DNA from: an uncultured Oscillospiraceae bacterium
GTDB lineage: Bacteria; Bacillota; Clostridia; Oscillospirales; Oscillospiraceae
DNA: 9,291 nt
Assembly: GCA_937915075.1 (NCBI GenBank)
Contig: CALDMA010000203.1
Span: forward strand, 1 to 9,291
Reading direction: 5' to 3'
Shown: positions 6,098-9,291 of the stretch, piece by piece
How positions within the stretch are numbered: position 1 is the stretch's first letter
Layout: each line of letters starts with the position of its first letter
Translations under genes and position numbers: made by a program
Notes under the pieces: generated by a model
The model's database searches: none
What the model was told of the DNA's origin: nothing
The model's input: only the letters and a program-made list of their open reading frames with translations

Positions 6098-6673
6098 ATG
6101 CTCAGCGTGCTGATGACAACCGAATATGCTCCGATGGAGGATCGTCATGAGCTGCAGCGGCTGCTGATCTGCGTTGCAGACGGCGAGCGTGAAGCGCTTG
6201 CGGAGCTGTACCGGCGCACACGTACAGCGGTGTACGGTCTTGCGCTTTCCTACCTCAAAAATGCGCATGATGCGCAGGACCTCACGCAGGACGTCTATGT
6301 GCAGGTGTGGGACTGCGCGGGGCAGTATCGTCCCACCGGCTCGCCGATGGGCTGGCTGCTGACGGTCTGCCGCAATCTGTGCCTGATGCGCCTGCGGCGC
6401 GAGGAGCGTCATGCCGCGCTCAGCGAGGAGGAATGGGACGCCATTCCCGCGCAGGAGTGTGGACTGGATGCCGATGAACGTACCCTTTTGCAGCATGCGC
6501 TGGCAAGCCTCGGCGATGAGGAGCGGCGCATCGTGCTGCTCCACGCCGTTACGGGCCTGAAGCATCGGGAGATCGCGGCGCTGTTGGAGCTGCCGCTTCC
6601 TACCGTCCTGTCGAAATATCACAGAGCATTGAAAAAGATGCGCAGCTTTCTGGAAGGAGATGACGCCCGATGA
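6098..6673 (+). CDS. ECF-type RNA polymerase sigma factor
   Basis: This alternative sigma factor would redirect RNA polymerase to a stress regulon, held in check by the membrane protein encoded next. The 191 residues contain a sigma-2 domain (about 32-103; LYRRTRTAVYGLALSYLKNAHDAQDLTQDVYVQVW and PMGWLLTVCRNLCLMRLRR) and a sigma-4 domain (about 127-185) with the helix-turn-helix HREIAALLELPLPTVLSKYHRALKKMR. There is no sigma-3 domain, so it is ECF-like in size and layout. The start is uncertain: an in-frame GTG at 6065 would add 11 residues, whereas the ATG at 6098 has GGAG about 10 nt upstream and better fits the family N-terminus; Met13 and Met6 are further options. The stop overlaps the next start (ATGA), a strong sign of a coupled sigma/anti-sigma pair. 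Confidence 0.9.
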   Translation: MLSVLMTTEYAPMEDRHELQRLLICVADGEREALAELYRRTRTAVYGLALSYLKNAHDAQDLTQDVYVQVWDCAGQYRPTGSPMGWLLTVCRNLCLMRLRREERHAALSEEEWDAIPAQECGLDADERTLLQHALASLGDEERRIVLLHAVTGLKHREIAALLELPLPTVLSKYHRALKKMRSFLEGDDAR

Positions 6674-7896
6674 CCAACGAGCAAATAGAGCGCCATCTGG
6701 CCTCGGCGGTCGAAAAGACCGCGCCGGATGATGTGAACGGCGTTCTCTCCCGCTGTGAAGAGCGGAAAGGAACGGTAATTCCCATGACGACAAAGAAAAC
6801 GACGAAGAGAAAATGGACCTCGCTCATTGCCGCCTGCCTTGCGGTGATGCTGCTCGGCGGCGGAGGGCTGTTCTACCAGCGGGCGAACGCGATCGCGTCC
6901 GTAGTGTCGCTGGACGTGAACCCGAGCATCGAGCTGAAAGTGAATCGAAGTGAAAAGGTCCTCGTCTGCACGCCGCTCAACGAGGACGCGAAGGCCATCC
7001 TTGCGGATATGGGCAACGGCGCGGACCTCAAGGGTGCGAAGCTCGATGTGGCGGTGAATGCCATCGTGGGCAGCCTTGTGCGGAACGGCTACCTCAACAG
7101 CATTTCCTCCGCCATCATGATCTCGGTGGAGGACAAGGATACCGCCCGCGCGGAAAAACTCCAGCGTGAGCTGACGAACACTGTGGACGATGTTTTGCAG
7201 ACAAGCGAATCGCGGGCGTCCGTCCTGACACAGACGCTCACGCAGGATGCAGGACTTACGCAGCAGGCACGAGAAAACAGCATTTCGACCGGAAAGGCAG
7301 CGCTGGTGAACCGTGTGCTTGCACTCAACTCCACCCTGAAATTTGATGCGCTGGCAAAGCTCTCGGTCGAAGAGCTCAAGGACCTCGCCGAAGCGGGCGC
7401 GCCCGCCATGCCGATCGGTATGGATGCAGCCCGTACCGCTGCGGAGGAATACGCCGGAACGACAGCGGTGGATTCCGTTACAGCGGAGGTCGATCCCGAA
7501 CTCGACGAATCCCCCGCACACTACGAAGTGGAGCTGCAAACGGCGTGGGGCGAGTTCGAGTATCTGGTGGATGCTTACACAGGAAAAGTGCTCAGCGGGC
7601 AGAAGGATCTATTGGCTGCCGTTTCCGCATCGAATGAAACGACGAAGCCCGCTGGTCAGAAGCCCGTGCCGTCCGGAGCGGCGCAGGATATCGGCTATGC
7701 CAAGGCGAAGTCTATCGCCTTGGACCATGCGGGCGTGCGTGAAGATCAGGCATATGACATGGACATCGAGCTGGATGATGAGGACGGAAAGCTCGTCTAC
7801 GAGGTCGAGTTCAAATCTGGCAATACGGAATATGACTACGAGATTGACGCGGCCTCCGGCACCATTCTCAAGCACGAGGCGGAGTTGGACGACTGA
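6670..7896 (+). CDS. Putative membrane anti-sigma factor: RsgI-like segment plus two PepSY-like domains
   Basis: This probable anti-sigma factor for the ECF sigma just upstream overlaps it by ATGA. The 408-residue protein has a short cytosolic N-terminus (1-48, basic near the membrane), one membrane helix (about 50-70) and a long extracytoplasmic part. Directly after the helix comes ASVVSLDVNPSIELKVNR (76-93), the signature of the RsgI middle domain; in RsgI of Clostridium thermocellum the equivalent Asn-Pro bond is reported to self-cleave, here Asn84-Pro85. A helical, charged segment follows (about 155-245). Two PepSY-like repeats come last: about 250-310 (AARTAAEEYAG ... HYEVELQT..GEFEYLVDAYTGKVLS) and about 341-405 (GYAKAKSIALDHAGV ... 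LVYEVEFKSGNTEYDYEIDAASGTILK). A Pro/Ala/Thr linker joins them. The N-terminal domain is not the zinc-binding anti-sigma fold and is too short to assign. An internal ATG (6784, residue 39) is a weaker start. The anti-sigma role is inferred from context and the RsgI-like segment. Confidence 0.85.
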   Translation: MTNEQIERHLASAVEKTAPDDVNGVLSRCEERKGTVIPMTTKKTTKRKWTSLIAACLAVMLLGGGGLFYQRANAIASVVSLDVNPSIELKVNRSEKVLVCTPLNEDAKAILADMGNGADLKGAKLDVAVNAIVGSLVRNGYLNSISSAIMISVEDKDTARAEKLQRELTNTVDDVLQTSESRASVLTQTLTQDAGLTQQARENSISTGKAALVNRVLALNSTLKFDALAKLSVEELKDLAEAGAPAMPIGMDAARTAAEEYAGTTAVDSVTAEVDPELDESPAHYEVELQTAWGEFEYLVDAYTGKVLSGQKDLLAAVSASNETTKPAGQKPVPSGAAQDIGYAKAKSIALDHAGVREDQAYDMDIELDDEDGKLVYEVEFKSGNTEYDYEIDAASGTILKHEAELDD

Positions 7897-7906
7897 TCTT
7901 GTGTAT

Positions 7907-7939
7907 CTGCCGCCGGTCCGGTGAACGGACCGGCGGCAG
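7907..7939. terminator. Strong GC-rich hairpin after the anti-sigma gene (possible terminator)
   Basis: CTGCCGCCGGTCCG at 7907-7920 and its exact reverse complement at 7926-7939 enclose a 5-nt loop (GTGAA), 11 nt after the stop codon. The 14-bp stem is very stable and well placed to end the sigma/anti-sigma transcript. There is no T-run downstream (CTGTGCAGAAAAAAC), so it is not a canonical intrinsic terminator. It may instead protect the 3' end of the message or act in a factor-assisted way. Confidence 0.5.
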
Positions 7940-7997
7940 CTGTGCAGAAAAAACATCAACCTGTGACTTTTGCCATAGAAAATCATGGAAAAGCGGA

Positions 7998-8003
7998 TAT
8001 AAT
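7998..8003 (+). promoter_or_regulatory. -10 box of the rubrerythrin promoter
   Basis: A perfect TATAAT, 42 nt upstream of the rubrerythrin ATG, in an AT-rich patch. The -35 region is poor: TTGCCA at 7970-7975 is 22 nt away, too far for normal spacing. Oxidative-stress control is expected for this gene class, but no convincing PerR operator was found. Confidence 0.5.
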
Positions 8004-8045
8004 AAAAATATACCAAGCAGCTGCCGGAACGAGGAGGAACGACTC

Positions 8046-8588
8046 ATGAAAGAAAATAAGTATAAAGGCACACAGACGGAAAAGAACCTGATGGCGGCGT
8101 TTGCCGGCGAATCCGAGGCGCGCAATAAGTACACCTATTTTGCTTCCAAGGCCAAGAAGGACGGCTACGAACAGATCGCGGCGCTGTTCCTCAAAACCGC
8201 GGAGAACGAAAAGGAGCACGCGAAGCTCTGGTTCAAGGAGCTCAACGGCATCGGCGATACCGCCGAAAATCTCCTCTCTGCCGCCGAGGGCGAGAACTAC
8301 GAGTGGACGGATATGTATGAGGGCTTTGCCAGGACCGCCGAGGAGGAGGGCTTCCACGAGCTGGCACAGCGGTTCCGTCTGGTGGCCGCCATCGAGAAGC
8401 ACCACGAGGAGCGTTACCGCGCCCTGCTGCACAATGTGGAGATGGCGGAGGTCTTTGCCAAGAGCGAGGTCAAGGTGTGGGAGTGCCGCAACTGCGGTCA
8501 CATCGTGGTGGGCGAGAAGGCCCCCGAGGTCTGCCCAACCTGCAATCACCCCCAGAGCTACTTCGAGCTCCACGCGGAAAACTATTGA
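8046..8588 (+). CDS. rbr: Rubrerythrin
   Basis: This non-haem di-iron protein reduces hydrogen peroxide in the cytoplasm of anaerobes, taking electrons through its own rubredoxin domain from NAD(P)H-linked donors. The 180 residues are typical. The N-terminal four-helix ferritin-like domain (about 10-135) carries the carboxylate/histidine ligand motifs GESEA (Glu22), ENEKEH (Glu53-His58), TAEEEGF (97-103) and IEKHHEERY (116-124). The C-terminal rubredoxin domain (about 142-180) has the two iron-binding pairs CRNC (Cys147, Cys150) and CPTC (Cys163, Cys166). The start is the ATG after GAGGAGG at 8031-8037 (spacing 8); longer in-frame openings upstream run through the promoter and are rejected. 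It stands alone, with its own -10 box and a hairpin on either side. All key residues are intact. Confidence 0.97.
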   Translation: MKENKYKGTQTEKNLMAAFAGESEARNKYTYFASKAKKDGYEQIAALFLKTAENEKEHAKLWFKELNGIGDTAENLLSAAEGENYEWTDMYEGFARTAEEEGFHELAQRFRLVAAIEKHHEERYRALLHNVEMAEVFAKSEVKVWECRNCGHIVVGEKAPEVCPTCNHPQSYFELHAENY

Positions 8589-8628
8589 GGCAGGAGAACG
8601 GAAGAAAAGTCCTTACGCATAGGTGAAT

Positions 8629-8649
8629 GGGCAGTGGCCGCTGCCCTTT
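8629..8649 (+). terminator. Weak terminator-like hairpin after rubrerythrin
   Basis: GGGCAG (8629-8634) pairs with CTGCCC (8641-8646) around TGGCCG, followed by only TTT. A second inverted repeat, CCTTTG/CAAAGG, follows immediately. It may reduce read-through from rubrerythrin, but the short T-run makes efficient termination doubtful. Confidence 0.4.
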
Positions 8650-8719
8650 GCACAGACCTGCACAAAGGACAGCGCGGTAAGGGATAGGCTCATTTAGCGA
8701 AAGCGTGTTGAAAAAACAT

Positions 8720-8748
8720 TTGAAATTCTTGATCGAGTCCGCTATAAT
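8720..8748 (+). promoter_or_regulatory. Near-consensus sigma-A promoter of the MATE leader
   Basis: TTGAAA (8720-8725, 5 of 6), a 17-nt spacer, and a perfect TATAAT (8743-8748). It is the best promoter match in the window. The expected start, around 8755, lies only a few nucleotides before the first terminator stem, so the default product would be an RNA of roughly 55 nt. Confidence 0.72.
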
Positions 8749-8757
8749 AAATCTACA

Positions 8758-8809
8758 ACGTGTGGCGTTTCTGCGTAAATCCGGTTGCAGAAACGCCGCA
8801 CGTCTTTTT
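8758..8809 (+). terminator. First intrinsic terminator in the MATE leader
   Basis: A 16-bp stem pairs 8759-8774 with 8787-8802 (one G.U, at 8763/8798), extendable by an A-T pair at 8758/8803. The loop is 8775-8786 (GTAAATCCGGTT) and the tail is TCTTTTT (8803-8809). It lies immediately after the predicted transcription start, as expected for an attenuator or a terminated short RNA rather than the end of an upstream gene. Confidence 0.8.
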
Positions 8810-8847
8810 GCGGAAATGGGGAAAAGTTCATAATCAAATCGTGTAGC

Positions 8848-8897
8848 AGAAATGCGTAAGTCCGGGTTTGGCGGGACTTACGCATTTCTTATTTTTT
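8848..8897 (+). terminator. Second intrinsic terminator, abutting the MATE ribosome binding site
   Basis: A perfect 16-bp stem (AGAAATGCGTAAGTCC at 8848-8863 with 8874-8889), a 10-nt loop (GGGTTTGGCG) and the tail TTATTTTTT (8889-8897). The MATE ATG follows 18 nt later, leaving no room for a promoter between, so transcription of MATE must pass through this element. That points to conditional termination. Confidence 0.82.
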
Positions 8898-8915
8898 GAA
8901 AGAAAGGTGAATTTT

Positions 8916-9291
8916 ATGGATACCGGAAATCAGTTTTTGGGGACGGAGCGTATCGGAAAGCTCATGCGGCAGTACGCCGTCCCCTGCATCATCTCGCTGT
9001 TGGTAGGTGCGCTCTATAACATCGTTGACCAGATTTTTATTGCAAACGCCAGCTACCTCGGCTCCTACGGCAACGCGGCCAACACCGTCGTTTTCCCACT
9101 GACCGTTGTGGCGCTGGCTATCGCTGTTATGGTAGGCGACGGCTGTTGTGCCTTTGTCAGCATGGCACTGGGCAGAAATGAGATGGAGAAAGCAAAGCGC
9201 AGCGTGGGCAATGCCGTCGTGCTGATCGTTGCTGGAGGTCTTGTTTTAAGAGCGGTCTATGCCGTGGCTCAAGGGCGTGTCCTTCGAGACG
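8916..9291 (+). CDS. MATE-family multidrug/cation efflux transporter (5' part, cut by window edge)
   Basis: The first 125 residues of an integral-membrane exporter that uses Na+ or H+ gradients to expel drugs or cationic metabolites; the family is usually about 440-460 residues, so roughly 325 are missing at the right edge. The visible protein has the clostridial MATE N-terminal pattern LGTERIGKLMRQYAVPCIISLLVGALYNIVDQIFIANASYLGSYGNAANTVVFPL, the first helix at about 20-42, the second at about 56-75 and a third beginning near 98. The basic loop GRNEMEKAKRSVGNAVV (86-102) is also family-typical. The start is supported by AAGGTGA about 6 nt upstream. The two terminators directly upstream suggest expression by regulated read-through. 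The substrate cannot be told from this part. Confidence 0.92.
   Translation, partial: MDTGNQFLGTERIGKLMRQYAVPCIISLLVGALYNIVDQIFIANASYLGSYGNAANTVVFPLTVVALAIAVMVGDGCCAFVSMALGRNEMEKAKRSVGNAVVLIVAGGLVLRAVYAVAQGRVLRD

Larger units (their letters stand above)
8589..8915. other. 327-nt structured leader region between rubrerythrin and MATE genes
   Basis: No gene is supportable here. Going left to right it holds a 9-nt CTTACGCAT (8612-8620) repeated in the second terminator, a small hairpin (8629-8646), a CCTTTG/CAAAGG inverted repeat (about 8644-8667), a sigma-A promoter (8720-8748) and two intrinsic terminators (8758-8809, 8848-8897), ending at the MATE ribosome binding site (AAGGTGA, about 8904-8910). 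Confidence 0.7.

Noticed and set aside
7995..8012. Possible PerR/Fur-like box around GATATAATAAAAATATAC before rubrerythrin
   Set aside because: Only a partial match to the 7-1-7 inverted-repeat consensus (one good half), and it coincides with an AT-rich -10 region, so it was not called.
7983..8573. 196-codon minus-strand frame opposite rubrerythrin
   Set aside because: It is an antisense shadow of an intact, well-recognised gene in GC-rich DNA, with no start signal.
8759..8889. Mini-ykkC (guanidine-II) riboswitch upstream of the MATE gene
   Set aside because: Two hairpins precede an exporter, as in that class, but the loops (GTAAATCCGGTT and GGGTTTGGCG) lack the required ACGR sequence and the stems are too long.
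9230..9291. Frameshift near the end of the MATE gene
   Set aside because: The last ~20 residues are less typical of the family, but the frame stays open to the edge with a plausible helix-loop. There is too little sequence to claim a lesion.

Overview
The window looks like chromosomal DNA from a GC-rich anaerobic member of the Clostridia (Firmicutes), plausibly an Oscillospirales-type gut bacterium. The support is indirect. Promoters are sigma-A-like (TATAAT boxes inside GC-rich coding DNA), Shine-Dalgarno sequences are strong (GGAGG), intrinsic terminators are present, the ABC efflux genes follow the Gram-positive adaptor/ATPase/permease layout, and there is an anaerobe-type rubrerythrin. 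No rRNA, tRNA, CRISPR array or recognisable transposase gene was seen.

Left part (1-3495, minus strand): a MacAB/YknXYZ-type efflux operon, transcribed right to left. It comprises a membrane-fusion adaptor (HlyD/MacA/YknX-like), then an ABC ATPase, then an FtsX/MacB-like permease that runs off the left edge. Gaps between genes are 3-14 nt. A 481-nt divergent control region (3496-3976) holds a minus-strand promoter candidate overlapping a perfect 14-bp palindrome, a larger inverted repeat (3671-3801), two oppositely oriented 11-bp-period TTTCAG-like direct repeats, and the plus-strand promoter of the next operon.

Middle part (3977-5877, plus strand): an OmpR-family response regulator and its histidine kinase, overlapping by ATGA. 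The divergent arrangement suggests that this two-component system senses an envelope or antimicrobial stress and controls the efflux operon, and probably itself.

Then (6098-7896) comes a two-gene unit, also coupled by ATGA: an ECF-type sigma factor and a single-pass membrane protein with an RsgI-like extracytoplasmic segment (containing an Asn-Pro site) and two PepSY-like domains. It is most likely the cognate anti-sigma factor.

Right part: a complete rubrerythrin gene (8046-8588), a 327-nt leader region, and the first 125 codons of a MATE-family exporter (8916 to the right edge). The leader holds a near-consensus sigma-A promoter and two consecutive intrinsic terminators. The second abuts the MATE ribosome binding site, so MATE transcription seems to need regulated read-through. 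Complementarity between segments of the two hairpins gives a possible antitermination fold. This leader and the unusual sigma/anti-sigma pair are the most interesting items here. Overall the window is a stress and efflux neighbourhood: two exporters, two transmembrane signalling systems and one oxidative-stress protein.
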